Source: Delphinus delphis
Taxonomy: Eukaryota > Chordata > Mammalia > Artiodactyla > Delphinidae
Reading direction: 5' to 3'
Assembly: GCF_949987515.2 (NCBI RefSeq)
Contig: NC_082690.1
Coordinates: 100,438,400-100,502,399 of the forward strand
DNA length: 64,000 nucleotides
Under the pieces are notes generated by a model. That model did no database searches. It was given only the letters and a program-made list of their open reading frames with translations, and was not told the DNA's origin. Below are positions 28,001-63,357 of this stretch, in pieces (position 1 is the stretch's first letter; each line of letters starts with the position of its first letter). Position numbers and translations under genes: made by a program.

Positions 28001-30826
28001 CGCAGTGGATGAAGAGCCGCAGGGATGGCTACCTCAGGGCCTTTGCACTTGCAGTCCCCTCTGTCAGGAACGTTCTTCCCCAGACACACACAGCTCCCCC
28101 ACTCCTGTAAAAGGTCTCTCTGCTTATGTCACCTTCTCAGAGAGGCCCTACTTGTCCACCCGTACCTTGCTTTATACTGCTTCATAACACTTGCTTCCTG
28201 GGACATTAAATTACTTATTAGTTTGTTGATTTGTTCATTGCCTGGCTCCCCTACCACTCCCTGAGGACAGGGGCTTCATCTTTTTTCTTCAACTCTGCAG
28301 CAAGGGCAGCACCTGGCACATCATAGGTGCTTAATAAATGGCTGTTGAGGGAAAGGTTGAGAAGGGAAGCCAACAGTAAAGAAAAAGGGGGAACTGGAGA
28401 GAAGTCATTCCCCAGGTGACATCTCTGGGATGGGGGAGGGGGCATCAGTGAGCTGCCCAAAGGAGTGAAGGGGAATCCAGTGTGCTCGAGGCTGGGTGAG
28501 GCAGTCCAGCCGTGAACAAGCCACTTTCCCCACCTTCAAGGGGCGGACAAGGAACCAGGTATAACAACATAGCAGGACAAGTGCCAGAACATTACAGGCT
28601 ATGGAGGCCCAAGGAGCTCAGGGGAGGTTTCCTAGGCTGAGGCTGGAGAGAGAGTAAGAGCAGCCGGTGAGAATGGAGGAATGTTCTAGACAGGAGCTGC
28701 ATGTCCACGGGCCTGGAGGGGGACAGAGACGATGACTAGAACTGGTTCTGGGATGGGATGGGCAGAGGATGATGAAGTCCAGCCTGGTTTGAACTGGGAA
28801 TCCTGCTGCAAAAGAATAGGGAAAAGAAAACCCTTCCCAGGGACTTCCGTGGTGGCACAGTGGTTAAGAATCCACCTGCCCATGCAGGGGACACGGGTTC
28901 GAGCCCTGGTCCGGGAACATCCCACATGCCACGGAGCAACCAAGCCTGTGGGCCACAACTACTGAGCCTGCGCTCTAGAGCCCGCAAGCCACAACTACTG
29001 AGCCCGCGTGCCACAACTACTGAAGCCCAAGCACCTTGAGCCAGTGCTCTGCAACAAGAGAAGCCACCGCAGTGAGAAGCCCGCGCACCGCAACGAAGAG
29101 TAGCCCCCGCTCACCACAACTAGAGAAAGCCCGCGCGCAGCAACAAAGACCCAACGCAGCCAAAAATTAATTAATTAATTAAAAAAAAAGAAAACCCGGG
29201 CTTCCCTGGTGGCGCAGTGGTTGAGAGTCCCGCCTGCCGATGCAGGGGACGCGGGTTCGTGCCCCGGTCTGGGAGGATCTCACGTGCCGCGGAGCGGCTG
29301 GGCTCGTGAGCCATGGCCGCTGAGCCTGTGCGTCCGGAGCCTGTTCTCCGCGGCGGGAGAGGCCACAGCGGTGAGAGGTCCGCGTACCGCAAAAAAAAAA
29401 AAAAAAAAAGAGAGAAAAGAAAACCCTTCCCAACTGTGTTCTATAGAGCACCCATGATGTGCCAGGCACGGCAGCAGGCACTGGGGACGTGAATGGAAAG
29501 ACCCAGTCTGCTCTGCGGGAGAATAATCTGTGTCAAAAGTGACAAATATTCTAGAAAGAGAAACTCAGGACACATGGCAAAACAGAAACGTCTGCAGAAA
29601 ACTGTCCCTGGAGCCTCCAAGAGCCTTTTCGCTCTCTGAAGTCATCACAGAAGAAGGGGCCCTGGAAGTGGGTGGGGGATGCAGCAGGGATGTCTCACCC
29701 GCTGCCCTCGCTGGAGCGATTAGGGCAGCAGCTTGGGAAGGAGAAGCCGGCAGCTCCTGCTCCTCAGATGGGGCTCTCAAAGGGACAGGGGTGCCACCAA
29801 AGCGGCAGATGGAAGGATTCCCGGGAGGCTGGTGGAGCCTCACCCTCAGGTGGGCAGGGGCCGAGCGCCCGCCAGAGCGCCCCAAGGAACCTAGGGCGGG
29901 CGGTGACGGGGAGACAGGTGGCAGGCAGGAAGGCTCTGACACGCCGCGGAGCCGGGCCGATCTGAGCAGGAACTGGCGGTGGCTGCGGAACACACGTGCG
30001 AGTTGCGAGCCTGGCGGGGCCGCCCCCCCGCGCGCCCCCGAGGCCGTGGCCGCGGGCCAGGCCGCCCGCTGACACCGTGTTCCCTAGCTCGGAGCATCAC
30101 GCACACACGCGCTCGGCCCGCGGCGGCCCGGCCTCCGCCGGGAGGAGACGCTAGGGGAGGGCGACATCAATCGGGAAAGCAAAGGGGCAAAACACCCAAC
30201 CCCCGCCCGCGCGCACACACAGGCGGAAACCGAAACATAACCCAAAGAGACCCCGGCGGCTACAAGGTCCACGGCGTGCGCAGAGCCTGTACACAGGGAA
30301 AGCCCCCAGCCTCAGAGCGGCCAGAGCCGCGGGGCAGGCCAGGCACTGCCTAGGCAGAGCCACGGGCAAGTTCGGGAGCGAAAGCCAGCCAGTCCGGAGA
30401 CCAGGTTGCATGTCCCGGGGTCCCTTCGCCAGGGATCGGGGCTCCACGGGACTCAGTGCGGCTCACCTAGCGCCTGGATCTCCGTTCCCCCCGCCAGATC
30501 CCAATCAGGACAGCCCCGGCCGGGGGCGCAGAACGGGCACCCGCCCAGAGCACAAGCTGCTGTCCCTTTGTCCGGACCTCCTGGGCTGCGCCCGCGCGCG
30601 GACAGTGGCCCAGGGGGGCGCCCCGATCCGCAGCTCCGGGACGCCCCTCCGCGCCTCCCCGCACCGCGCCGGTAGCGCTCCCGCGGAGGGGCAGGGGAAG
30701 GGCGCGGGGCGCTTACCTCTCGGCCCCGAAGTGCCCGGGCGTCTTCCTCCCGGTGTAGCCACGGGCCGGGGTCCCCGGCAGCAGGAGCGCGACGCAGGCG
30801 GCCCGGAGGAGCAATCCGGCCCACAT
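452..30826 (-). CDS. VWCE: VWCE, complete 20-exon coding region
   Basis: Joining the 20 exons listed separately gives an uninterrupted 953-residue protein, against about 955 in human from memory. It starts [16 protein letters not shown], a clear signal peptide, so the product is predicted to be secreted. The order is an N-terminal cysteine-rich EGF-like region (about 37-141), three EGF modules opening DVDEC, DTDEC and DVNEC (about 142-262), a Pro/Ser/Thr-rich spacer (263-385), six VWC modules (about 386-743) with CxC and CCxxC cysteine patterns, and a proline-rich tail (744-953). VWC modules typically bind BMP/TGF-beta ligands; the family has also been described as URG11, with regulatory roles in liver cells. 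All introns are GT-AG and most are 80-4000 bp. The ATG has G at -3 and lies in a CpG island. The C-terminal tail is the least conserved part and carries two RGD motifs. Confidence 0.96.
1290..1430 (+). repeat. MIR fragment
   Basis: Typical MIR core: CTGTGTGACCTTG then CCATTTCCCCATCTGTAAAA. Lies in VWCE intron 19. Confidence 0.75.
1790..1935 (+). mobile_element. L1 3'-end fragment
   Basis: Contains the L1 tail-like TGTACACCTGAAAGTTATAT followed by AT-rich sequence. 5'-truncated. Confidence 0.5.
2283..2580 (+). mobile_element. Short tRNA-SINE inserted in a MIR
   Basis: GGGAATTCCCTGGCGGCCCAG starts a CHR-like SINE of about 130 bp ending in an A/T-rich tail near 2430. AGTCAGAAACTT before it and GACAGAAACTT after it look like the target duplication. 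The sequence then continues as a MIR core to about 2580. Confidence 0.75.
3415..3600 (+). repeat. MIR fragment
   Basis: GACTCTGGGCTCAAATCCTG through CTGTGTGACCTTGAGC and the CTCAGTTTCCTCAGCTG box, a nearly full-length MIR. Confidence 0.8.
3600..4612 (+). mobile_element. L1 3' end (ORF2 C-terminus plus 3' UTR)
   Basis: The frame at 3611-3907 encodes the L1 ORF2 C-terminal-like [11 protein letters not shown]...[13 protein letters not shown] segment with a frameshift, followed by the GGAATATTATTCAACCAC region, a 3' UTR and a short A-run. An AT microsatellite interrupts it. Dead 5'-truncated copy in VWCE intron 19. Confidence 0.88.
4029..4077. repeat. (AT)n microsatellite inside L1
   Basis: About 24 uninterrupted AT units. 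Confidence 0.97.
4795..4925 (+). repeat. MIR fragment
   Basis: CTGGCTGTGTGACCTGGAGC then CTCTGAGCCTGGGTTTCTCA, the MIR core, ending shortly before VWCE exon 19. Confidence 0.7.
5010..5100 (-). CDS. VWCE: VWCE exon 19 (VWC6, second half)
   Basis: Acceptor CCCCAG, donor GTAAGT. Encodes 30 residues opening LGEVSCEK and ending CCSFCP, the C-terminal half of the sixth VWC module. Enters in phase 0 and leaves in phase 1. Confidence 0.95.
5461..5543 (-). CDS. VWCE: VWCE exon 18 (VWC6, first half)
   Basis: Acceptor CCTGCAG, donor GTGAGC. Encodes CNYEGRKV through CTQCICQ, the N-terminal half of VWC6. Phase 1 in, phase 0 out. Confidence 0.95.
5626..5716 (-). CDS. VWCE: VWCE exon 17 (VWC5, second half)
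   Basis: Acceptor CCTGCAG, donor GTGAGT. 30 residues from LGSVACSP to CCPVCR. The 82-bp intron 17 separates it from exon 18. Confidence 0.95.
6225..6450 (+). repeat. MIR fragment
   Basis: Diverged MIR from GGCAGTACGGCTTAGGGGT to GACTGGCACATGGCAGG, in VWCE intron 16. Confidence 0.6.
6773..6855 (-). CDS. VWCE: VWCE exon 16 (VWC5, first half)
   Basis: Acceptor CTGGCAG, donor GTACGA. 27 complete residues from CTYTGRIF to CLSCICL. Phase 1 in, phase 0 out. Confidence 0.95.
7337..7692 (+). mobile_element. Long tRNA-derived SINE (CHR-like)
   Basis: Starts GGGCTTCCCTGGTGGCGCAG, has repeated CCACAACTACTGAGCC units and an AAATAAATAAAT tail. AAAGCAGGTGATGG flanks both sides as a target duplication. 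Confidence 0.9.
7746..7872 (+). mobile_element. Short tRNA-derived SINE
   Basis: GGAATTCCCTGGCAGTCCAG to GTGTGGCTCGGCCAAAAAGG, A-rich tail. VWCE intron 15. Confidence 0.85.
8255..8385 (+). repeat. MIR fragment
   Basis: GAGCCTCAGTTTCCTCATCT then a GGATAA...GCACAG stretch typical of MIR. Confidence 0.7.
8445..8541 (-). CDS. VWCE: VWCE exon 15 (VWC4, second half)
   Basis: Acceptor CCTTCAG, donor GTAAGG. 32 residues from ADGSVSCK to CCPDCSA, with the CCxxC signature of the VWC C-terminus. Confidence 0.95.
9165..9315 (+). repeat. MER5-like fragment
   Basis: Resembles the MER5 (hAT) consensus: a CGAGTCACCGGGGGATTAAA start and a terminal CATTTTGAGAAATA. Diverged. Confidence 0.45.
9879..9964 (-). 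CDS. VWCE: VWCE exon 14 (VWC4, first half)
   Basis: Acceptor GGCCAG, donor GTGAAT. 28 complete residues from CSLDDNGV to CELCICQ. Confidence 0.95.
10180..10465. repeat. Degenerate CA-rich tandem tract
   Basis: About 285 bp of CACACA blocks interspersed with AGACAC, AACAC and TCACAC variants, in VWCE intron 13. Open frames through it are low-complexity artefacts. Confidence 0.9.
10561..10678 (-). CDS. VWCE: VWCE exon 13 (VWC3, second half)
   Basis: Acceptor CTTCCAG, donor GTGAGG. 39 residues from NGEVECSF to PAPMT. Longer than the other second-half exons because of a C-terminal linker after CCFTC. Confidence 0.94.
10766..10983 (+). mobile_element. CHR-type SINE, young subtype
   Basis: Full element from GGGCTTCCCTGG to a pure A tail, with a B-box-like GGTTCGTGCCC. 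A perfect 16-bp target duplication AAAAGTGACAGATCTC lies at 10750-10765 and 10981-10996. Confidence 0.95.
11110..12060 (+). repeat. L2 LINE relic
   Basis: Pyrimidine-rich L2 3'-end style text ending in AGTAGGTGCTCTATAAAT near 12040. Diverged, in VWCE intron 12. Confidence 0.6.
12231..12316 (-). CDS. VWCE: VWCE exon 12 (VWC3, first half)
   Basis: Acceptor CTCCGCAG, donor GTAGGG. 28 complete residues from RCYFHGQW to CTTCVCQ. Confidence 0.94.
12513..12640 (+). mobile_element. Short tRNA-derived SINE
   Basis: GGACTTCTCTGGCCATCCAG to CGGTGCGGCCAAAAAA with a poly(A) tail. Confidence 0.85.
12872..13090 (+). mobile_element. CHR-type SINE, young subtype
   Basis: Full-length with about 28 A. AAAAACCTGCCGGG target duplication at 12858-12871 and 13086-13099. 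Confidence 0.95.
13105..13250 (+). repeat. MIR fragment
   Basis: GGGTTCAAATCCCAGCCACA through CCTCAGTTTTCTCATCTGTA. Confidence 0.8.
13286..13415 (+). mobile_element. Short tRNA-derived SINE
   Basis: GGGACTTCCCTGGTGGTCCAG to a TAAATAAATAAA tail. Confidence 0.85.
13480..13640 (+). repeat. MIR fragment
   Basis: GAGTTCAAGCTCTGCTCC then CCTCAGTTTCCTCATCTATA. Confidence 0.75.
14081..14168 (-). CDS. VWCE: VWCE exon 11 (VWC2, second half)
   Basis: Acceptor CTCCTCAG, donor GTAAGG. 29 residues from AGNVSCIS to CCTCVP. Confidence 0.94.
14302..14460 (+). mobile_element. tRNA-derived SINE
   Basis: GGGACTTCCCTGGTGGTCCAG, TTCGATCCCTGGTCAGGG and an A-rich tail. Confidence 0.85.
14850..15060 (+). repeat. 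MIR fragment
   Basis: TTGGAGTCAGCCAGACCTGA then CTCTGAGCCTCCGTCTCCCT. Confidence 0.7.
15165..15430 (+). repeat. MIR fragment
   Basis: GGCTCAAATCCCAGCTCTGC, CAGCCTCAGTCTTTTCACCT and a terminal GGTAGGAACTTAATAAC. Confidence 0.7.
15851..15933 (-). CDS. VWCE: VWCE exon 10 (VWC2, first half)
   Basis: Acceptor CTTTCAAAG, a weaker AAAG end, donor GTGAGC. 27 complete residues from CFHSGVIR to CTVCVCL. Confidence 0.94.
16205..16430 (+). repeat. MIR fragment
   Basis: GTTCCAAACCTGGCC, GGGACTCAGCTTGTC and a terminal TAGTACACAGTAGGGACAC. VWCE intron 9. Confidence 0.65.
16515..17115. repeat. Two MER5-like fragments
   Basis: About 16515-16650 and 16915-17115. The second reads GGTTCTCAAAGTGTGGTCC and ATCACCTGGGAACTTGTTAG, hallmarks of MER5A (hAT-Charlie), ending 50 bp from VWCE exon 9. 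Confidence 0.65.
17164..17257 (-). CDS. VWCE: VWCE exon 9 (VWC1, second half)
   Basis: Acceptor CTTCTAG, donor GTGGGA. 31 residues from DGEVTCEK to CCPLCT. Phase 0 in, phase 1 out, like every second-half VWC exon here. Confidence 0.94.
17340..17782 (-). CDS. VWCE: VWCE exon 8 (proline-rich spacer plus VWC1 first half)
   Basis: Acceptor GTTTCAG, donor GTGGGT. 147 complete residues: a Pro/Ser/Thr-rich linker beginning FPKAVLAP, then [11 protein letters not shown] to CSQCWCE, the start of the first VWC module. Intron 8 is only 82 bp. Confidence 0.94.
18434..18650 (+). mobile_element. CHR-type SINE, young subtype
   Basis: Full element after a GA-rich run; the A tail is interrupted by G and C. 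No clear target duplication. Confidence 0.92.
19071..19283 (+). mobile_element. CHR-type SINE, young subtype
   Basis: Full element with a pure A tail. AAAAGAATGGATAAAG before and AAAAGAATGGGTAAAG after. Confidence 0.95.
19457..19585 (-). CDS. VWCE: VWCE exon 7 (EGF module 3)
   Basis: Acceptor CCCGCAG, donor GTGAGC. Encodes an EGF-like domain opening (D)VNEC, with six cysteines ending at VSCE. A phase 1-1 symmetric exon. Confidence 0.95.
20482..20598 (-). CDS. VWCE: VWCE exon 6 (EGF module 2)
   Basis: Acceptor CTTCCAG, donor GTAAGG. A calcium-binding-type EGF domain opening (D)TDEC and ending HSCV. A phase 1-1 exon of 117 nt. Confidence 0.95.
   Translation of the reverse strand, partial: TLMNALGPPASRDVKTPLAATGVPVELASICTATGTPA
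20680..21220 (+). repeat. Probable L2 relic
   Basis: Pyrimidine-rich stretch with CCTCCAAGGCTCCCACAAG and CTACTCATACCTCAAAACTC, resembling L2 3' regions. VWCE intron 5. Confidence 0.5.
21694..22065 (+). mobile_element. MaLR/MLT1-like LTR
   Basis: Contains AGCCCTAACCCCCAATGTGATG, CCAGCCTCCAGAACTGTGAG and TTTAAGCCACCCAGTTTGTG, hallmarks of mammalian ERVL-MaLR LTRs. Solitary; no internal coding sequence nearby. Confidence 0.85.
22151..22352 (+). mobile_element. CHR-type SINE, young subtype
   Basis: Starts AGCTTCCCTCGTGG, with an A tail. AACTTTTAAA duplicated on both sides. Confidence 0.93.
22885..23060 (+). repeat. MIR fragment
   Basis: Diverged MIR from GAGTCGTGGTCCAGAGCAAA to GTGGTGAAGCTGAAACG, near VWCE exon 5. 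Confidence 0.55.
23156..23272 (-). CDS. VWCE: VWCE exon 5 (EGF module 1)
   Basis: Acceptor TCCCCAG, donor GTGAGT. An EGF domain opening (D)VDEC and ending HSCQ. 117 nt, phase 1-1, the same size as exon 6. Confidence 0.95.
24686..26003 (+). pseudogene. KLF4P: KLF4 processed pseudogene (5'-truncated, antisense in VWCE intron 4)
   Basis: The plus strand encodes a stretch recognisable as the C-terminal part of KLF4: the [13 protein letters not shown] region, the basic [13 protein letters not shown] segment, then C2H2 zinc fingers ([29 protein letters not shown]) and a terminal CDRAFSRSD...MKRHF. There are no introns. About 18 residues are missing between WPRK and SSH, removing most of finger 1. 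A TAG interrupts finger 3 at about 25042-25044. The coding part is followed by about 850 bp resembling the KLF4 3' UTR, then AAATAAA and an A-run at about 25993-26003. A short AAAATGATG repeat occurs at both ends, as expected for L1-mediated retrotransposition. Non-functional as a zinc-finger protein as it stands. Confidence 0.93.
26936..27064 (-). CDS. VWCE: VWCE exon 4 (cysteine-rich EGF-like region)
   Basis: Acceptor GTTTCAG, donor GTGAGA. 42 complete residues from [10 protein letters not shown] to GIRCT. Followed by intron 4 of 3.7 kb, which holds the KLF4 retropseudogene. Confidence 0.95.
27165..27350 (+). repeat. MIR fragment in VWCE intron 3
   Basis: TCAGCTCTGCCACTTACTGG, CTCAGTTTCATCATCTATAA. 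Fills more than half of the 332-bp intron. Confidence 0.8.
27397..27486 (-). CDS. VWCE: VWCE exon 3
   Basis: Acceptor CTCTCAG, donor GTAACT. 29 complete residues from LCSFGCGS to GPTCP, an EGF-like cysteine motif. Confidence 0.95.
27608..27702 (-). CDS. VWCE: VWCE exon 2
   Basis: Acceptor CTTGCAG, donor GTAAGT. 31 complete residues from RRLGPHVC to GHCTL, including a CCPGW motif. Confidence 0.95.
28030..28345 (+). repeat. L2 3' end
   Basis: CAGGGCCTTTGCACTTGCAG, CCTTCTCAGAGAGGCCCTAC and AGGTGCTTAATAAATG, the standard L2 3' landmarks. Confidence 0.85.
28840..29185 (+). mobile_element. Long tRNA-derived SINE
   Basis: GGGACTTCCGTGGTGGCACAG, repeated CCACAACTACTGAGCC and a TTAATTAATTAA plus A tail. 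Preceded by AAAAGAAAACCCTTCCCA (28822-28839). Confidence 0.9.
29198..29412 (+). mobile_element. CHR-type SINE nested in neighbour's target duplication
   Basis: Full element; starts after AAAAGAAAACCC (29186-29197) and is followed by AAAAGAAAACCCTTCCCA (29415-29432). It sits in the downstream duplication of the previous SINE. Confidence 0.92.
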
Positions 30827-31290
30827 GACCGGCAGCGGCGGGTCCCCCCGGCTCGGCTAGGCTCCGGCGCCGAGCGCGGGGGAGGGGGCTGCCGGCCCTC
30901 GCCCCTCCTCCTGGCGCCGCGGGGAGCGAACCAGCGAGCCCCGAGCTGGCACGCGGAGCCGAGCAGGGGGGCTGGGGACTCCGAGAGGAGGGGCACGGGG
31001 CCGCGAGGAGACTCGGCGGACGGCTGGGCGGGGGGTCTCTGGCACCTCGGAACGAAACACACAAAAGGCAAAGGCGCCCGCCTGCCGGTGGCCATCAGGG
31101 GAGGCGCGGAGCCCGGGGCGGGGGCAAAGATCAGGGACCCCTGGGGGCGGGGTTTCGTCCTCGGCCCACACCCCCGGCCCGGGTTTGGGAGTCGGCTTCC
31201 TGCGAAGGGCTATGGGCGTCAGACTGAGGCCCGGGGAGGAAAGAGACTCCGGGAACAAGGCTGGAGCAGGAGGCTGCGCGCCCCGGGCAT
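29880..31290 (-). promoter_or_regulatory. VWCE: CpG island spanning VWCE exon 1 and promoter
   Basis: Dense CG dinucleotides and very high G+C from within intron 1, through exon 1 and its 5' UTR, to about 460 nt upstream of the ATG. I see no convincing TATA box. Edges are estimated by eye. The transcription start is not resolvable from sequence alone. Confidence 0.75.
30717..30826 (-). CDS. VWCE: VWCE exon 1, coding part (signal peptide)
   Basis: ATG at 30826-30824 (minus strand), GTC immediately before it, so G at -3. Encodes [18 protein letters not shown] then [18 protein letters not shown], with the donor GTAAGC splitting R37. Signal cleavage is likely around ARG-YTG. Exon and flanks are strongly CpG-rich. 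Confidence 0.94.
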
Positions 31291-34200
31291 TGCTGGTCTA
31301 GGTAGATCCCGAGATGACTGTGTTGTACAACGTGGGACGCTGGGTCGTTTCGCTGCTGAGCACTTCTAGGCCGGCCCCCAGCCTGCCAACAGGTCTGCAC
31401 CCTAACCCTGGGTGCGCCGGTCAGTGGGTCCACCTGCTCCCTGGTCAGGGGGCACTAGACAGTCTGGAACCCACAGATTCCTCTTTGTCCCCTTCTGCAG
31501 CTGCCTCAGGTCACAGTCAGAAATGGTAGGCAGGGAAGTGGTGAGCAGGTGGCGGATGAAAATCAGGACCATCCAGCTGGGAGAAAGCTGAAAGGTTGAC
31601 TAAATCCTACCTTCAGCTCTGTGCAGGAACCTTCCCTAGCCGCCCAGACCCCATCAGTCAAGCTTTGGCTTAAACACTTCCAGGGACGAAGACCTATCAA
31701 AAGGCAGCCCAATCCAATTTTGAGTAACTCCATTTGTTAGGAAGTGTTTTTTCTTCCCAGTTCCTTTGGTTCTACCTCTGCAGTTCCCACTGGGTACCTC
31801 AGCCTGTCACTAAAGTCCTTAACACTGGTGGCCACAAATGAACATGGTGTGCCAACAGTGGTCTGGACTCTTGCCTCCTTCCTTCCAGATGCCATACTTC
31901 TAACAACACAGTCTAATATTACCTGGCTTTTTTGGCAACCCCATGATGCTGTTAGTTCATAACAAAGTTTACAGTAAAGGGAAGCCTCAGATGCTTTTTG
32001 TTGTCATGTCTTTTGTTATTAAACACAAGCTACTAAGCCGATTTCCTTACCTGAACCTGTGTGGTTGAGTTTTTGCAGATGTTCACTTTAGGGCTGTTAT
32101 CTCACCTTGTTAGTTTTGACCCATGTAAGTAACACATTTTCAACAAGTAGGTTGCCAAAATACTCTGTATCGTGAGATGAATGCTACTTCCATATTTATG
32201 TCCATTCTGAGTCCTAAGGACCCTTAGGCCGTCTTTCCTTTTTGTCTCAAACATCCAAAGGTGCACTTTCCCCCTCTGCCGTTCAGACTGCATTCCTCAC
32301 TGTCACTTACAAAGTACTTCAATGCCCACCTTCAAGGTCCAGAGTCAGAAATCTAGCCCTGAATTATTCAATAGGGATAAACAAAGCCCTTCCTTCACTT
32401 GAGCCCGCAAAATCTATCGCACCACTGCCCGTATCATTCCTACCTAGACCACCACTCGATGCCAAATAAGTGCCCATTCTTCCTGGCCCTAAAAGCTACC
32501 CGCAAGTTCTTAACACATTTACACGGGACAAGGCTCCTTTTACACACCTGGCACTCCTTGTGCCATCTTCTCTCACACTTCCGCACACCTCGGCTTTCTC
32601 CATTCTAAACTCGACTACTTTAGGGTGCCCCAACCCCTCCATAGCTCATCCCTGTAACTCTGGCAGGCTTTGCTCCATATTCGTCAGTGGGCAGCTGCAA
32701 TGACTGAGATGCAAGTTTGTGCTTAAAGAAAATCCTCGTCTACCCTCAGCAGGAGGAGCTCAGGACATTTAAGACTAAATTCCTACCAGTGAATTTTGAA
32801 AGAAACTTCCTCAACAGCCCCTGACATTTCTTTCATTTCCCATTTCTTTGACCTTACGGCATTCACCTTGCTCCTCACATCGTTTGCGTCTTTAGTTTGG
32901 TTTTCACCATTTTCTGCTTTTCTTGTCTTTTGGTTTGTTTGCCCTTGAGGCTTCTCAAAGTTTGGACCCTGAGAGTCGCTCACTTAGTATCATTCATCTT
33001 CAAGGACCAGTTCGGGCACTTACTGGTTCCTCAGTGTTTCCTCCCCAGTTCTGTGGCTTGTGGCTTCTCAGTTACAATAGGGACCCTCCACCGAGGGCGG
33101 AGGATTCAAGTTGTTGGCTGTAGAAAGAAGGCCTCTGGCTTGTGACCCTTCCAAATGGTCATGTGATGAGTCAGTGTTTCTATTATTCTCCCAAAGGTCC
33201 ATTCGTGCAGAGGCCTGGAGTGAGGCGAGCTCATCAGCGCCTACATGGAAAGGAGCCATTCCAGCTGGCTGTAGCAACGCTCCAAAGGCAAACTTTCACC
33301 CTGGGAGAGGTGATTAATGGTTTTAAGAGGGATGTGGGAGTGTGGCAGTAGAGCATCAGTCTCCAAAGGACTGCTGGAATTCAGTCCGGAGTGAATATAC
33401 CCAGGATTGTAGGAAACAAAAAACTACAAGGACTCCAGTTTCCAGAGTCAAGACTGAAGCCACTGGTTAAGTAATAACCTTCTACTGAACATAGCAGGTC
33501 TCCGTGGCTGCAGGTCAGACCACTGAAAAGCATCAGAATCATAATCCCACCACATTCTGTTTTTCTGACCTTGGCACCTTATAGTCAATCCTCCCATCTA
33601 GGATTACATTTTTTAAATCATCACAATCTGGAGGCCGTTGCTTGCCTGCCTCACTAAAGCTGGTCTCTGGCATGGGGGCAGCCTTTTCAATTCAAACCAT
33701 GACTTGAAGAATTCAAATCACAGTGTTGAGTTTCAAGTTCAAACTGTGGTTTTTGAGAGATGATTATTTTTTCCCCTAAGACCCTTATCCTCCACCCTCA
33801 GAAACCCCAGGAGAGTAAGGGGAAAAGAACCGTAAAGAAACACAAGGAATGCTTCCAGGGAAGGAAACTTACTCCGGAAGACCCCCAAAGCAGAGATGCT
33901 TCCTTGCTCTTTTCCTTTTAAGCTAGAATCTCTCAAAACCACAGTTTGAACTTGAAACCACAATTTTCCTGACACTGTATCAAAGGCTGGTCTTAAAGGA
34001 GCCAGCCAATATGCCTGGGATCAACCCTGCTCCACTGTTGGGACAGAGCAGCCTTTATTCCCACTGGATCACTGGTGGAAATATGGGCCCAGACACTCTG
34101 ACCCACTGAGCTGAAAGAAGACAGGCTCTGTGTGCTGGATAGAAGGGTGAACCCCAAATGTGCCCTTCTCCTGTATTTTCAAACCTAAGGCACCAAAGGT

Positions 34201-34669
34201 TTACTCAATTAAACCAGGAGAAATAAAATCAGAATCCAAAGCCCGTTGTGGCAACAGGAAGCTGGGCAGTACGTGAGGAGCAGTGCCTGGGGGGCTAGTT
34301 GGCTGAATGTTCCATATACAACTGGCTGTAAAATGACGTAAGGAAAGGCAGGCCTAGCAACCCCCAGGCCCCGCACATTACTAGCACAGGCACCTGGGAA
34401 TCAAACGATGACTACAGAGTCAAGGGCAACCAAAGACCACTGAATTTCAAAAACCTGACATCCACCATCCTTGGGATCCCACCAAGAGCGATCACCTGAC
34501 AAAGGAGATGTACAGACGACAGTTCGCTACTTGAAAGGAGCGTTCCAGCAGCAAGGACAAGGGACTGCTGCAGTGGCTGTGAAGGAGGGAATGGAGCTTG
34601 CAGTAAACTGGGCACAGAGTGACTGGGATGCTGGAGAGCCGAGCAGGGGAAGAAAAGCAGAAACAAATG
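31291..34669. other. Intergenic spacer between VWCE promoter and DDB1 3' end
   Basis: About 3.4 kb with no credible exon, no CHR SINE and no RNA gene that I recognise. Open frames here are short and unrelated to any family I know. It contains one long inverted repeat (33730-33958), annotated separately. The rest could be decayed old repeats or unique sequence. Confidence 0.6.
33730..33958. repeat. Imperfect 31-bp inverted repeat with a 166-bp loop
   Basis: The arm at 33730-33761 (GTTTCAAGTTCAAACTGTGG followed by TTTTTGAGAGAT) is reverse-complementary to 33928-33958 except for one extra T. Could be the ends of an old non-autonomous DNA transposon, or a hairpin. I do not recognise the family. 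Confidence 0.8.
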
Positions 34670-34688
34670 GATCCTTCTTAGACTCTAC

Positions 34689-34694
34689 TTTATT
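34689..34694 (-). terminator. DDB1: Polyadenylation signal AATAAA for DDB1
   Basis: A canonical hexamer on the minus strand about 760 nt downstream of the DDB1 stop; I did not find another between them on this strand. Confidence 0.7.
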
Positions 34695-35006
34695 AGGTAA
34701 AACTCAGAAACTAACCACCAATTCACGTCTCCCCACCTCCTTCCCTCTGAGGAAGGCAGTTCCCCAGAGACAAAAAGGCTGTGGCTTGGAGATCATCCAC
34801 CATCTGCAGGTTTTCTACTCAAGCAGCCCACTGTCTGGTGGTCAGCCCTCCAGACCAAAGCTCTCAGAGGCAAGAGAAGAAAGCAAAGGAAGCTCTCATT
34901 TCAAAGACGACGAACCCCTCCCGCCCCTCCTCCCTGCTACCCACAACCTCCCCACACCCCCAACCTAAATAAAAAGATAGTGAGGACAATGCATGAGTGT
35001 GGGAGA

Positions 35007-35113
<107 letters not shown>

Positions 35114-35450
35114 CTTCCTTTCAGCCAAAGAGCTGCAAAATTGCTCCCTGGAAGGAGGACAACTGGCTACACCAATCAAGGCTTGGTGGCCCAAGGTGAT
35201 GGCTGGAATCATGTGAGACTGGTAAAAATCCAGGGAGAAAATATTTCACCTTCAGTCCTTTCCCAGGTCTCCAGCGAACTGGTTTTAGTTCTACAAAATC
35301 CCTGTTTCCACACAGGTAGGCCGTGGATTCTAGGGCAGCTGGCCTAGGGAAAGATTTCCCATAGCCAAGAGACAACGGCAGGGGAGGAGGAGGAGAGCAG
35401 GAGGGCAAAGCCTTCAGAGAGGGCCTGGGAAAGGGGATTCCTGCCCTCGG

Positions 35451-63357
<27,907 letters not shown>

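Noticed and set aside
30410..31369. Plus-strand open frame of 319 codons
   Set aside because: It lies wholly in the CpG island, where stop codons are rare. Low-complexity Arg/Gly/Pro/Ala composition and no recognisable domain.
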